In this document: one piece after another, positions 38,462 through 50,700 of the stretch
Numbering within the stretch: the stretch's first letter is position 1
Layout: the number at the start of each line of letters is the position of its first letter
Assembly: GCA_011800805.1 (NCBI GenBank)
Contig: MPNW01000043.1
Location: 151,659-215,658 of the forward strand
Direction: 5' to 3'
Length of the DNA: 64,000 bases
From: Hirudo medicinalis
Lineage: Eukaryota > Annelida > Clitellata > Hirudinida > Hirudinidae
The notes under the pieces: model-generated
Seen by the model: only the letters and a program-made list of their open reading frames with translations
What the model was told of the DNA's origin: nothing
Databases searched by the model: none
Program-made: the position numbers and the translations under genes

Positions 38462-38650
38462 CTTGTCCTGACATTGTCTGTGACATCAGTGAAAAACGAA
38501 CGCTTCTTTAGCCGCGTGAAACGAAGTCATATCTCAAGAACAGATGATGATCAGCGACTGAGTGATCTCAAAGACGGTGCTAAAAATATAATTATTGAAT
38601 CAGTTATTGATTTTGGTCGTTTAAAACAAAGACATTATCCTTTATTTTAA
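38462..38650 (+). pseudogene. hAT transposase C-terminal fragment
   Basis: A 62-codon frame ending in TAA reads TLSVTSVKNERFFSRVKRSH, followed by ISRTDDDQRLSDL. This is the hAT dimerisation region: S-x-x-x-E-R-x-F-S-x-x-K-x-x-x-S-R-x-x-x-x-x-x-R-L-x-x-L. No upstream RNase H-like core is recognisable, so it is a remnant. Confidence 0.65.
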
Positions 38651-39783
38651 CTAAAATCTATATTTATACATGTGGAGACGTAAATATTATGTTAATAAAA
38701 CGATTAAAATAATCGCTTTAAAAGCTTTTTAGTGATTTCAATGTTCGCAGCGGAGTCGAAAGAAGTGATGAGAAGCAAAAAAATGGTCATCTTATCGGGA
38801 AGGATTGGGAGAGGGTTTGCCCCCCTGGAAAAAGTTGAATTGAAGTCCCTAATGAAAATTTTCTGAAGACAAATACTAGTACTTAAATTTAAAGGCGGTA
38901 GGGATGTCAAAAAAATATATAAGTAAATTGCAGCATGTAGCGACATCGGCATTGACGAGTTTCGCTACAAGGTTTATTTACAACAGCGGCAACAATGCTC
39001 AGACTGACAACATAACTGCTTGAGTAGCAGCGTAGCGACGTAGCGGATAGAGTTGGAGAGAGAAGGGAAGAATGCCCTGACGTAGCTTCTTAAACAGCCA
39101 GTCAGGACAAAGGAGGATGTCCACAAACAACAAAGGATGCGCGCCTGGTAAGTCATCGCTGATAGGGCTAGGATCAGCACGTGATTATGATGGATGTGCG
39201 ATCCTACAAGCACTGCAGCCATTTTTTATTAACGAATCATTTTCAAAACTACTCCAACCATTAGCTGCACAGTTACAGAAAATGTTGAAGAAGTCTCGTC
39301 CCTGTGAAACTTTAGTGCCAAAATCGAAGGCGCATTTAAAATATATTTTGCATAATTTTAAAATCGACCGTGCTATTTTCATCTATTGAAGAATAATATG
39401 TAATTGCGATCGATTATTCTTTCGTAAATAGAAACGAGAAAACGTCAATTAGAAAAACACACATAGTGTTTTTATTTTGTTATGAAAGATGACAACGATT
39501 TCTTTTTATCTTTGGTCAGAATGTCTGACTGTATTTTGAGTTTGAATTAAAACAGGAGAGAACACATCTCGAGTATATGTCATGAAGCGTAAGACAAATA
39601 TTTCAGTTGCCACAATGGATCAGTTTTACTTTGATTAAACTTTTTACAAGCAACTGCATGTATAAGAACAAAGGTAGTGGACCAAGTGTACATGGAAAAG
39701 GCAAAAAGTAGTCTAATCAGACATAAAAATATCGACTGCATATATGTATAGCAAAACTACGACTAGAAGATTAATGAGATGAG
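38651..39783. other. Intergenic stretch and probable endophilin B 3' UTR
   Basis: It contains one copy of a dispersed repeat (about 38770-38850) whose second copy is at about 45915-46000; both share GAGGGTTTGCC and GAAAAAG blocks. A minus-strand AATAAAAACAC near 39469 is a plausible poly(A) signal for the endophilin B gene. The short ORF starting at 39117 (MSTNNKGCAPG) is followed by a GTAAGT donor and could be a first exon, but I find no partner. Confidence 0.35.
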
Positions 39784-42700
39784 CTAAAAACCATTCTTGT
39801 CTTCCCAGTCCTTGAGCAATAGGAACTCTTGACCAATATTGCTTGCTACAGCACTTGGTGGCTTATCAAGACCAATAATCACTAGAACAACATTTGGAAA
39901 TGCTAAAATGCTTTACAAAAAGGAATTTGAAGACGCCTAGCGGTGCTTTGTAGAAATTAATTCAGGATGGAATGTTATTGCTTTCACTAAAATAAATTTA
40001 AAGTTTCATTATTATAAAATAAAATAAAATAACCTAATCCTCATTTAAGAATACTTCGTTCAACTTAATATTAAATATTGACATTAAATAACTTCTGGAC
40101 GAAATTAAAGCAAGAAGAATACTAACGTCATCACTTTTGAGAGAAAGTTCCGTCATTTTGTATTCAAATCCGTCTTGAGAAGCAACAGCAGGTTTTGAGG
40201 CAGTCGTTGCCGAGGATTCAAAACTGGGTGCATAGCAAAACTTATTATCAGACCTTTTAAATCTAGCAAGCTGTAATGATTGACTCCTACATCGTTCAGA
40301 ATTAATTTTAAAACGATGTTTGCATTAGAAAGCTATCTTCAGATTCTAAGATGTTCCCACCCCTCCCCCAAATTTCGAGGACATCCTCAGGAATTGTTCC
40401 GCAATTGGGGCGATGGTGTACCAGAACCAGAAAAATTTGTATTTAATAAACATTCACAATTTGTAGTTGTATATTCTATATTCTCATTTTCTCATTTAAA
40501 TATTCAGAATATTTTAATTAAAAATTTGTCAGATTAACCTTCCAAGTTGCCTTTGCAAATCACTCATGTAAAGATTACACTGAGAAAAATATGTCATTTC
40601 AGCTTCTATAAAGTCATATAAGCATCTCAGATGGTGAGCCTGCAATTTGAGTGAACAATCTTTGATCATTTTATAATAGTAATAATTATTATTAATATAT
40701 GATTAAACTATATTATTATTATATATTATTATTATATTATATTATATTATTATAATTTAATTATAACTATTATTATATTATAATAATAATAGTAATTATA
40801 ATTATAATTATAATTATATAGTAATTATAATATAGTAATATTAATATAGTAATTATAATATAATAATAATAATAATTTATAATGCGCCATTTCCATTGCG
40901 TCAGAGGCGCCTAAATTATAATTTACTAGATTATAATTTGTTACATATAAATTATATATATTAATAAATTATTGTATTATTAGTTGTAGTAATAATTAAT
41001 ATTATCATCATGATTAACAACTAAAGTTGAGAAAAGATTACAATTTTAAAATGTAGCCTTCAACTAAGCATAAAATCTAGCGAATGAAACAAATCAATCT
41101 CCAGAGAAACGTACGTGGGCACTGGCGAGACTTTCAAGCAGTAATTTTGTCACTTCTGATTGTTTGTCAAATTCTGATTGTGCCATCCTGAGCTCTATTT
41201 CAGCCTAAGGACGGGAGTTAGTTATTCGAAATTAATTGAATTCAATTATATCCTATTAGAGACACGATAAAAATGAAGCAAGGTTAAAATGAAACATTTA
41301 ATAAGTGAATTCCAAGGAAGGTTTCGCAGAATTTCAAAACAGTCTGATCATTCTGCTAATTGAAAAGCAAATTCACAACTTAATCATTTAATCGAATCAA
41401 CAAATGAAGCACCACATCACGAGTTATTCATAATAGATTCATTTCTTTGCTGTCATCAAAGTTGACATATATTAACAAATATATAATATTACCGATCAAA
41501 ATTGGTAAACAACAAACAACTTACTTTTGCCACAAGGTCTCCGGATTCCTTATGAAAGAAAATATGCCTTGGTTGTATCAAATCAATTAATGGGAAGCGA
41601 CAACTTACCGTATCTTTAGCGGGCAAGGCTTTCAGTTTTCTCAGTTTTGTTTTAGCCGCGTCTAAATCAAGTCGTTTCATGTCCAATACTTTCCTTTCTT
41701 TCTGAAATTAAAAATTTTCAATGTTTAAAAGGATGCTTTAATTGAACAAAAACTTGAACTCCCACTTGTATGGTTTTCATGTCTCCTTCCAAAAACACAT
41801 TAAATGGTTGAAGAAAGTTTTTAGCAGCAGCTTGGATGAAGTCTCGCTGGGCCTGACCCAACTTTTGTTGCGTTTGTCCACATCGGATCAGCGTGCTTCC
41901 TTTGGATTTAGCAATCGATATTATCAACTTTCACTTCATACGAGTTGAAGTTAGGTTATATTATTTAATTGGCACATTGTTACTAATTACTAGAAATAAA
42001 CTTTGAATAGCAACCATCAAGCACAAGATTTTCCGTTCGACATGCTACACTTACAAACAATTAATCCACTTAAAATGAACGAATAATCCATTCAATCTCT
42101 GGAATCCTCTCGAGCACCACCTTCATCAATATTCTCAATCTTTTATCAACGTAGTGCATCTAAATCTAGAGAATACAAATCATAAAGCATGACGAATCAA
42201 ATAAATAACATCGAACTATTTTTAATTAGGGAAAACTCAATGGCAAAATTCTAGTCAAAATAATGATCGAAAATGGTTTTAAAAAAATCTAGCTGAATAT
42301 GAATAAAATATGCTTCACTCATTGATGATGCGTATTTCTAGGATGATTTTGTTAATATTGTTTTGTTCTATATTACATTTCCTATACATCCCAATATTTT
42401 ATTTATAAAATAATTTTAAGGTTATCGTAATTTGACTAAGTTACATATGATATGGACGATGTTTGACAAGACTGAGGAAATCCATTGTGGTGACAATGGA
42501 GCAAAGTCTCGAAGCGTAGAAAAAGCATTGAGTGATAAAATATACAAGACGAAAAATAAGAAGTATGTTACTCAATTCTGTTGATATTATTTTGTTATTA
42601 TAATTTTATTATTTAAAATTAAATTGAAATGGGAAACAGTGGAGTCCAAAGAGATGCAAATTAGTCTGAATCAAAAGGGTTAATAGCAGAATTGAACTTT

Positions 42701-43229
42701 TATTTCAAGTCATTGAACTAAATTCCAACTAACCATATCCTGTGCCAGGTCCGAATTCATTGCCAGCGTCTATCATTGACTGACCAAGGACATCGTTTTC
42801 TACGAGACGTGAAGGCTTTTTTCCCTGGACTTTTTCGTACAGAAATTCCTCCAGGCGCACATCTTAGCAGGTTGTAAGGAAATACTTGAGTAGTCATACA
42901 AATAAGTGACCTAAATCTTGGTATTACTTGGATTTGGTTGGAGAACTGATTCTGTCTGTTTCAAGATCTTTTCCGTCCATTGTTTCGTTTTATCAGCCTT
43001 TAAAAGCAGAGCCTCAAGCTGAGGATCCAATTCCGTCTTCTCAGCCTGTCCCAAAATCTCTTCCGTAAACTGCAGAGCAAACAAAATTTAATAAAAAATT
43101 AAATTGTAATATGACGTTAATCATAGACTTAAAGGCATGGCATTAATATAGTTTAGCTAAAATGCTTCTCACTTGCTTCGCTCTGTTGAACAAAGTACCA
43201 GCTTCAGAAGCAAGTTTTTTAAAATCCAT
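39784..43229 (-). CDS. SH3GLB1: Endophilin B (SH3GLB) BAR-domain protein
   Basis: Confident exons, high to low: 43229-43173, 43069-42928, 42862-42734, 41899-41766, 41701-41609, 41204-41115, 40639-40539. They spell the endophilin B N-BAR domain: MDFKKLASEAGTLFNRAKQ, then TEEILGQAEKTELDPQLEAL, PSRLVENDVLGQSMIDAGNE, LIRCGQTQQKLGQAQRDFIQ, KERKVLDMKRLDLDAAKTKL and AHHLRCLYDFIEAEMTYF. The domain bends membranes; SH3GLB1 (Bif-1) acts in autophagy and mitochondrial dynamics. The 3' end is less certain. An exon near 40255-40124 has an SH3-like start (QDGFEYKMTELSLKSDD) and the last exon (39881-39784 or a little longer) ends SNIGQEFLLLKDWEDKNGF. Together they look like a diverged SH3 domain without the usual Trp. 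The linker exon before them was not found. Confidence 0.85.
40675..40920. repeat. AT-rich low-complexity run ending in dispersed repeat copy 2
   Basis: About 180 bp of A/T-only sequence inside an endophilin B intron is followed by (AAT)n and then TTTATAATGCGCCATTTCCA with a GCGTCAGAGGCGCC end. The latter matches the repeat units at 27969-28040 and 46682-46734. Confidence 0.7.
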
Positions 43230-43292
43230 TTCGAACGATCGTCCTTCTTGCAAATGCTGTTCTGAGAGAATGGAAAAATTCAAATGGTGAAA

Positions 43293-43604
43293 CTACGACG
43301 TCGCTTGCTTCCAATGTAGCTCCTCATAATTAGCAAGCATTGTAGCAGAAATAAGATCGATACAAGCGCTCAGCACCTGTCTGAGCACTCTCCTACCTCT
43401 TTTTCTCTGGAACTTAGATTTTTGGTTCTCTATTAAGGATAACTGTAGTGCATTTATTTCCGCCAAATTATGTATCTCATTAAATGTAAATTTATTAGAA
43501 GTTTTATAGTTTGCAGAACGTCCTTCATGCGGTCCAAGGTCAAAATGAAATGTACGGGTGACAACAGTCGAAAAAATAATTAAAAAAGTAATGACGCAAT
43601 GCAT
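43293..43604 (-). CDS. Candidate small secreted peptide precursor
   Basis: A single open frame of 103 codons starts with a signal-like segment (MHCVITFLIIFSTVVTRTFH) and has a strongly basic cluster KFQRKRGRR in the second half, which would suit prohormone convertases. The remaining 35 or so residues contain one cysteine. I recognise no family. It ends only 63 bp upstream of the endophilin B start codon on the same strand, so it lies where that gene's 5' UTR or promoter should be. It could be an independent gene, the first cistron of a two-gene transcript, or chance. A TATATAAA lies too close upstream of its ATG to serve it. Confidence 0.35.
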   Translation of the reverse strand: MHCVITFLIIFSTVVTRTFHFDLGPHEGRSANYKTSNKFTFNEIHNLAEINALQLSLIENQKSKFQRKRGRRVLRQVLSACIDLISATMLANYEELHWKQATS

Positions 43605-44155
43605 TTAATATGGTTTTTTATATAAACTTGTAGATTTCAAATTGAACCTAAAAAAACGTGATTGCATTTTATTTCTCAACGAGTTAATGACTTCCTTGTT
43701 TTAGCAAGCACAATTCATATTATGTTGTATATCTTTATTCCATTAGTTTGCTCACAAGAGTGCCATCATTTTACTTTCTTTATGAGAAACGATTTTGAGA
43801 CAGGTGAAATGATATTTAGCAAATATTTTAATTCTAAAAAACTAAATACAAAATATTACATATTTTTCAAATTCGTGCGAAGTGATTTTCAATTCAGTGT
43901 TTCAAAGCCTAGCTTAGTAAATTATTTAAATTCAAATTAAAAAGCAAATGCCTAGAAAATTATGATTGAATAATATAAACCAATTTGTTTCGAAATATTT
44001 GATGAATTTTCTCTGTTTGTCGGCTTGTCGTCTGCTTCTTGATTTGTTGGCGGAACTTTTATCGCCTGTCGCCAAAATAGAATTCGATTTCGTTTAAATG
44101 TTAGAATTCAGAGATTGTATGTAATGTATTATTGAAAATATATTATTTAGAAAAG
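43605..44155. other. Promoter interval between endophilin B and the PHD gene
   Basis: The two genes point away from each other. The plus-strand ORF at 43662-43940 is hydrophobic at its start and otherwise AT-driven; I give it no weight. Confidence 0.35.
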
Positions 44156-45687
44156 ATGGAACTAGTGAGGTGCCCATGTGGTGACACTGAAGTTTGTTTT
44201 AACAAGTATGATTTTTGCTACTACATCTGCTAAATTAATTATGCTTTAGCGCAGGATGATGGTTTAATGATATGCTGCGAGTCGTGTAATACATGGCAAC
44301 ATGCTCTGTGTTTTCTAATCAATTCTGAGGATAGAGTGCCAGAAAAACATATTTGCAACTTATGTGATAAGGTGGGTCACAATGTGTGAAAACTATATTT
44401 TTCTTATTGCAAAATAATAATCGGCAAAATATTTTTCGAATTTTTTTTTTATTTGAGGAATTACAAAAAGATACATCGGCAGAGGATTTAAAGGTTGGTT
44501 CCATCTCTGTTGGCAAGACTTAAAGTATTGTCCAAAGGAATTACCTTCCTTAAAATGTGACAGAACTTTACTCTTGCAGTCACTATGTCTCAAGAGGAGG
44601 GTAGTTGGTGCTTGTAACGAATCATCATCGTTTAGTGTGCAAGGCATCAGTAACAAACTTGGCTGTGATCTGCCCACAGCTAAACGTGTTCTTGAATCTT
44701 TGCGTGAAGATGGATTTGTGGTGGTGAAAGGCAACAAGTATGCGATATTTATTCGTTTACAGTCAAAAATGTTTAAATTAAAAATGAAATTACTGTTATT
44801 CATAGAACCAAAAGATGGTTTGTCAAAAAACAGGTGAGTGACATTAACGATAATTGATAATTTAATAATCAATAATAAGGTTAGCGTGTAGGCCAGCTCA
44901 ATGTTGCGTTTCTGCATGCATTGTTCTCAATCCAACCTGCCCCTCAGGTAGGGACGCTATATAAATGGTGCCTTCACATCCTATCCACAAGTTTTAGTAT
45001 CCTCTATTGATAGATCAATATTACCAAGATAATATAAAGTAATCGATAAATCGTTTAATAATTATTTAAATATTCGGAAAGGGGTATCAAAAATGACGAG
45101 CCATATTTTAAAAATATCTGAGACCACTGTGAGGAGACTAACGAAAGAATCATAAGCTTATGATGGCTGAAATCTCGAATTGTGAAGTTTGAATCTGGCA
45201 GACGTCACTAAAATCAAATGTTCTTGAAATGTAGGTTTCTAAAAAAAAAATAAGGAATCTCCCTTTTAAGTATTACTTCATGAAGCCTTAGGATAACTTT
45301 TCTAGCAAACTGCATTCCAAAGCTGTCGAGGGAATGCTGGTGAACATTTCTATTAATTTGGAGGATACTGTTGCTTCAATATAAAAATTTGTAGCAATTG
45401 GAAATTCATCAGCTACATTTATTTTAAACTTCTTATAACTGTTATTTTTTCCAGCATATTTTTCCACATACAGAGAATAGAAATTTTTTATTTAAAAAAA
45501 CGGTTTTGTGAATATGTACACCAAAATAAGAATGGTTCTCAAGATTAGGGTTTGCTTGAATAACACAAATTGACAAATTTCCGAAGTTGTATTTATTTTG
45601 TTGTAGAAATTCAGTTCACAAGATGTTCCTGGCAGAACCACTGATGGTTCCCCCAAAGAAAAGAAGTTTTTCATATGGGATCTGTGA
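44156..45687 (+). CDS. Small PHD-finger and winged-helix protein
   Basis: Six exons (44156-44191, 44255-44371, 44458-44493, 44580-44737, 44806-44833, 45607-45687) give 151 aa with all phases joined. Residues 6-51 form a PHD finger of the MLL5/Hop1 type: C-P-C-G-D-T-E-D-D-G-L-M-I-C-C-E-S-C, W-Q-H-x-x-C, then C-N-L-C. Residues 64-125 fit a winged helix (FSVQGISNKLGCDLPTAKRV, LREDGFVVVKGN, then a basic wing TKRWFVKK). The tail ends KEKKFFIWDL. PHD plus winged helix is the layout of the chromatin-binding region of meiotic HORMA-domain proteins such as yeast Hop1. No HORMA domain is present here. It may be a split-off chromatin reader, or the 3' part of a gene whose HORMA exons lie elsewhere, although the first exon has a good ATG. 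Confidence 0.7.
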
Positions 45688-47729
45688 AGTTATTCATATT
45701 TAGATTCAGTAATTTGATCGAATTCGTCAAAATAAAAATGTGTTTTTAACCTCCTAAGTTTATTAATAATTTTATTGTTGCTTGTGACTGCTCTGGAAGA
45801 ATTAGCTAGGCTGCGTTTTCAGTCATTCAGTTTACCTCAGGGTCTGTAAGCACAGATAGAAACAGGAAACAGCTTGAGGAAAATCATCAAGGACGTCGCC
45901 CCCTGACCTTTTCGAAAAGCAAAAAAGAAACGATAAAGGTCATCCCAACAAGTTGCGCGAGGGTTTGCCTCCCCAGAAAAAGCATAAATGAAGTCTCTGA
46001 AAATCAGGTTTATGTTAAGAGGTTCTTCAAGTTTGTGAGTTCTGTTATTCCTAGGGTGAAGAAGTATTAAAAATATTATGAGTGGAAAGGATGCTTGAAT
46101 ATTTGAGAGAACTGAAACATTAAAAATTAGAGTGGTGTAATAGCAATCGCAACGGGAGTTCGGATGCTTAAGTGAAGGATTGCTTAATGTATTTGCTTTC
46201 AAAAGTTATCAGTAGGGTTCAATCGTTTATGTAAGCCCATCGAGAAGGTGGCTTGCGTCTTTGAAGCTCTGCTACTGGTTCGCTGTCTGCGAGAGCAACG
46301 GCTAGGCATGCTAGAGTCTGAATATATCATGGGATACATTCATCTAGTGCTAGCTCAAAGTTTTTTGTTCAAATCTGGAACATCAAGAAGTCACTATCTA
46401 CTATTTTAAAGGATCCGTGACCAAAAATTGAAAAGACCACTGATGAGGATTATCACAAAAAATTACAAAATAAAATCATAAGTGAGGTGGACAAGTTTTT
46501 CGCATTTTCTAAAATGGCGATAAATATTCACACTAGCTTGGGGTTGATTTAAAATTCTTACAAGCGATGAAAAGGCGGCTGTGTAGATGAGGTGAATCTC
46601 GCATAAATCTCATTAGGTGACTAATAAATGCAACCTATACTCAGATGTCTTCTACTTATATTGAGGTATAATCTAGTATAACAATAATAATAATAATAAT
46701 AGTTAATTTATAATGCGCCATTTGCATAGCGCCTATCATGGGTTTTGTGTCATCTGTTTAATATTTATTCAGAAAATAATAAAATTAAAATAGTCAAGAA
46801 TAAGTTATCTTCGTATTTAAAGCAACGATGTACATTTTAATGTCATTTGTGGCCGTTATCTTTGCTCAGGTGTGGTTCGTTAAGCGCCCCTTGATTCTAC
46901 CCTTATTATTATTACTATTGCATTTTAAATACATTACAGAGAATCTTTAATATATAAGGCGCCCTATCCACAATCTTCAAATAGCAACTCCTTCGGGAAT
47001 ATTGTAAAAAATGCTGCTAATATGGATACTATCAGTATTATTATTATTGTTGCAATTATTTTGAAATATAATAACATATCAACTTTTAGAAAAAGTTGGT
47101 CAGTATATAACTTTCGAAATTGTTGAATAACATATTTTCATTAATTAGCATTTTAATCAGTTACAAATATTATGAATCAAATAAAATATCACATTCCATC
47201 CCATTAGTTATAGCATTCCCACCTAGGTGCGCTCAAGGCCACCACGAAAGCGTTTTTTTATTATTACCTGCCTCAAGAACGAGTCACTTATTGTTTAGTT
47301 AAAACTTTTTATAGTTACACATATTTTTTGATGGAGTCTACAAAGTGCAAATTATTAATTTATTAAAGAATTTAAAGATTGTTTTGAGGAAATCTCGCTT
47401 TCCAAAGAAATACAAGCTAGATCATGAAAGCCAGAAAGGGTTGACAAGAGATTATATGCTGAAAAGAGCTGTTATGTTTGCGCAATGGACCTCGTATCTC
47501 TTCTCGAATGCTATTGGCTATAAAACTTTTCACGTGACCCAATACCTGCGATAATTTTACCTCACACCTGTACACAAATTCAAATCAACTCCTTCATACA
47601 CTGTGTATGTGGTGTGGAAGTGACACTGTTTTTGAGTAGGAGACGTCAAGACAATTCAAACTTATTTCGATCGGGTATTAACAAGCTTAAGAACTAACCA
47701 AAGCAATCTAATTTCAACGATTGCACATT
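45688..47729. other. Intergenic region with dispersed repeats
   Basis: It holds the second copy of the 38.8-kb repeat (about 45915-46000) and dispersed repeat copy 3 (46682-46734). The short frame at 46827 reads like a signal peptide followed by a donor site, but no continuation was found. The ankyrin gene promoter probably lies in the last few hundred bases. Confidence 0.4.
46682..46734 (+). repeat. Dispersed repeat copy 3 with (AAT)n
   Basis: (AAT)n, then AATTTATAATGCGCCATTTG, then CATAGCGCC. It matches the units at 27969-28040 (opposite strand) and 40850-40920. Confidence 0.65.
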
Positions 47730-50700
47730 ATGGCATATCGTAAAGGTAAAATATTTGATTTTTGTTTGTTTGTTACTGTTGTAGAAACGCATCAACGTTA
47801 TTTAAAACACCATTTCTCACGTTGACTTTCTCACCGACTGTTTATCCTAAATATGAATGTGGAATAGAAATGTTTTACACCATCCACTTGACTCCATTAA
47901 AATTTCATTTCCAGAAGATAGCGATGAGGATGAACTCGTCGAATTGCACGAAGGCATTGTGAACGATGACATAAACATGGTAGGCTCTAATGTTTATTAA
48001 TGATCAACCATTAATGGCTATTTAATTTAACGCATATTTTCTTGTACCACGCAGTTAAAGCAGGTCCTTCAGTCTGGTGTGGATGTAAATCAGAAATTCT
48101 CGGAAGATGTTGATCAACAGCACATTGACATGACACCCCTTTCGCTGGCTGCTGCCCTCAACAAAGTGGAAGCAGTCAAGGTTGGTCCTATTGATTGTCA
48201 ATGCTTTTATTGTGATGAGAGATAATGAGATACATCATTAATATTGTTGGTTATGAATACCTTTAATTGACTTAGACAATTGTGCTACAGCAGACTAGAT
48301 GCAAATACAATTCACCTACCAATTAAACAATATTCTTTAAAAAAATATTCTTCAAAAGAAGTAATTTTGAATTTTAACAGCTTAAGTTTCTGAGTTGCTT
48401 TTTTTAAGTATTACAATAATATCGAGACGGGTTTATTCTCCATTTTCACTTTTCAGCTCCTACTGAGCTACAAGGCAAATGTTGATGATACGTTTGCAGC
48501 ACTGAAAACCACAGCTTTGATGACATCTTCCTTTCATGGACATTCAGAAATTGTTAAACTGTTGATTAAAAAGCAAGCAAATGTGAATGCCACAGATGTC
48601 CAGGGAAGCACTGCTCTAGGTTATGCCTTTGGGGGTAAGCTCTTTTTTGATAATGACTGCCTAATTTCTCGCAATTAACATTTATTAAATCACACTGTTA
48701 TGTTAATATTACTGCAATTCCTTAATTACAATGACGTAATAATAACAATATTTCTAATTTAAACTTTTCTTGATTCAAATATTGAATTTCAGGAACCAAA
48801 AACTTTGAAGTCATAAATCAGTTGGTCAATGCAGGCAAGTGTACATAGGTCATAAATTATTACAACATTCTTGGTAAAATAGCTAATGTTTTTTTTCTTG
48901 GAAGGAATTGATGTGAACTTGAAGAACATGCTCGGGATGAACGCATTGCTGCTTGTTTCTGGATACAGCAATGACAAGCTCGTCAAGATGATACTGGATG
49001 CAGGGGCCGATGCCAATTCCGTCAATGACTTCAACCACTCTGCTCTCCATATCGTTGTGGTTGGAAAATGGTCACAAATCAGAAGCATCACAGGCTTTGG
49101 AAAGATGAACAGTGCCAATTATGGACTTCAGAGAAGAAATATGGATATCCTTATGAAGGATTGGGCAAGGTTTACAACATTTAAATCTCTTTTTAGTTTT
49201 CTTTTTTCAACACAGCAATAACACACTCTGCTATTATGATACATCAAAAGAAATGAATGTTGCCATATATTATTTCACTGGAAGACAATTTTTGACATTT
49301 TTGAAATTGTTGGAATGGATTAAATATTGCATTTCCAATGACATGGATTGAGATCAATAAAAAAAATTTTTTTATAAATTGAAAGGGTATTATGAATGCT
49401 ATTATATCCAAATAAACAACATACAGTAATTTTGTCGTCAATTTGCAGTGGCATAAATATTTGAAAACTCAGTATTATTTTATGCATTTATAAAATTGTA
49501 AATATTATAAATTATTGTAAATTCTATTTGTTGATATTTGCATTTTATTTATATGTTCCATATATAAATATTGTTCCTGTTGAACTGAAAATAATAAGCT
49601 TTGTTAATATTTATAATTTACATTTCAGATCCCACAGACATCTTTTAAAGAATGGCCGAGAAGATGAAAGACTTCTTGAATCGATAGGCCAGTTCATGAT
49701 GGAGATAGCAAGTAGATATATGGAGCCTGAACACAAGCCTGATGGAGAAGATGATCAGGAAACAATGAAGAAACGAGTCGAGGCCGTATGGAGGTATTTT
49801 TCAGAATTGAGTCGATTCTTAAAACACAGAGTTTTTAAAGCAGCTTGCTTTTAAGTTACCGGCAGGATAAACTGAATGAAACTAAAAGCAAAAAATCTGG
49901 AGGAGTCATTGACAACCTATTGTCATGTGGTGGGAAGAGGAGTAAAAAAGTAAAGCAAGGGGAGCGCAATTCTCGTCCTTTGAATGTTGCTGACCAGAGA
50001 CCGAATGTTCCTGCCGATTCCGAAAAGGAAATCCTCGATATATCCGAGAAGTGTGCAAAAATACTGAAGTACATTTTGGATGCTGGTTGTGAAACCGATA
50101 AAGCAAGTTTATAATAAATTCATTTGCAAGTTCTTTAATATTGAATGTATTTAGCACTTACTATTATTGAAAATTGTTTATGATTTACAAAATAATTTAG
50201 ATCTATTGACAAATATTTGTCTGAGATGTGGATCATACATTTAGACTTTCATAGCCTTTTTATAGGTTGAGAAAACATTTGGAATGACTGCTTTGGACAT
50301 GGCCATATTGTTTGGAGATATTGAATCCACTGCTGTGCTTGCTTCTGCTGGTGGTGACCCATTCCACTTGCTCAAGATGTTCTCTTTAACAGAACTCCAA
50401 GATGCAATCATCTCTGTCAATAAGAAAAGAGTCAAAGAAATCCTGGCATCTGACCCACACATAGATGTCAACCAAAAGTTTTCATCATTCAATGTGACTG
50501 GCAGACAAGAGGGGGTGATTATTTACAAAATGCATTATTTTTAAAAATACAATGAACTTGCAAGATTACTGCCATTTGTTTGATCATATCAGATGAAGAA
50601 AGACCTCAAAACAGATGGTCTCACACCCATTGCAGTTGCTGCACAGTTGAGTGACATTGAGATCCTGGAAATCATCAAAATCCTTCAGAAACAGGGTCAG

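Noticed and set aside
40280..40537. Plus-strand ORF with RCSHPSPKFRGHPQ as a gene
   Set aside because: It lies antisense in the unresolved linker of endophilin B and has no matching motif; the minus-strand readings of this segment are also unconvincing.
43662..43940. 92-codon plus-strand ORF with a hydrophobic start
   Set aside because: AT-rich composition, no family match and no splice continuation; it lies in the promoter interval of two divergent genes.
27969..46734. CRISPR-like interpretation of the repeated units
   Set aside because: The three copies are far apart, in mixed orientation and attached to microsatellites; the genome is eukaryotic.
46827..46870. Short signal-peptide-like frame followed by a GT donor
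   Set aside because: No downstream exon could be found, and such frames are common in AT-rich DNA.
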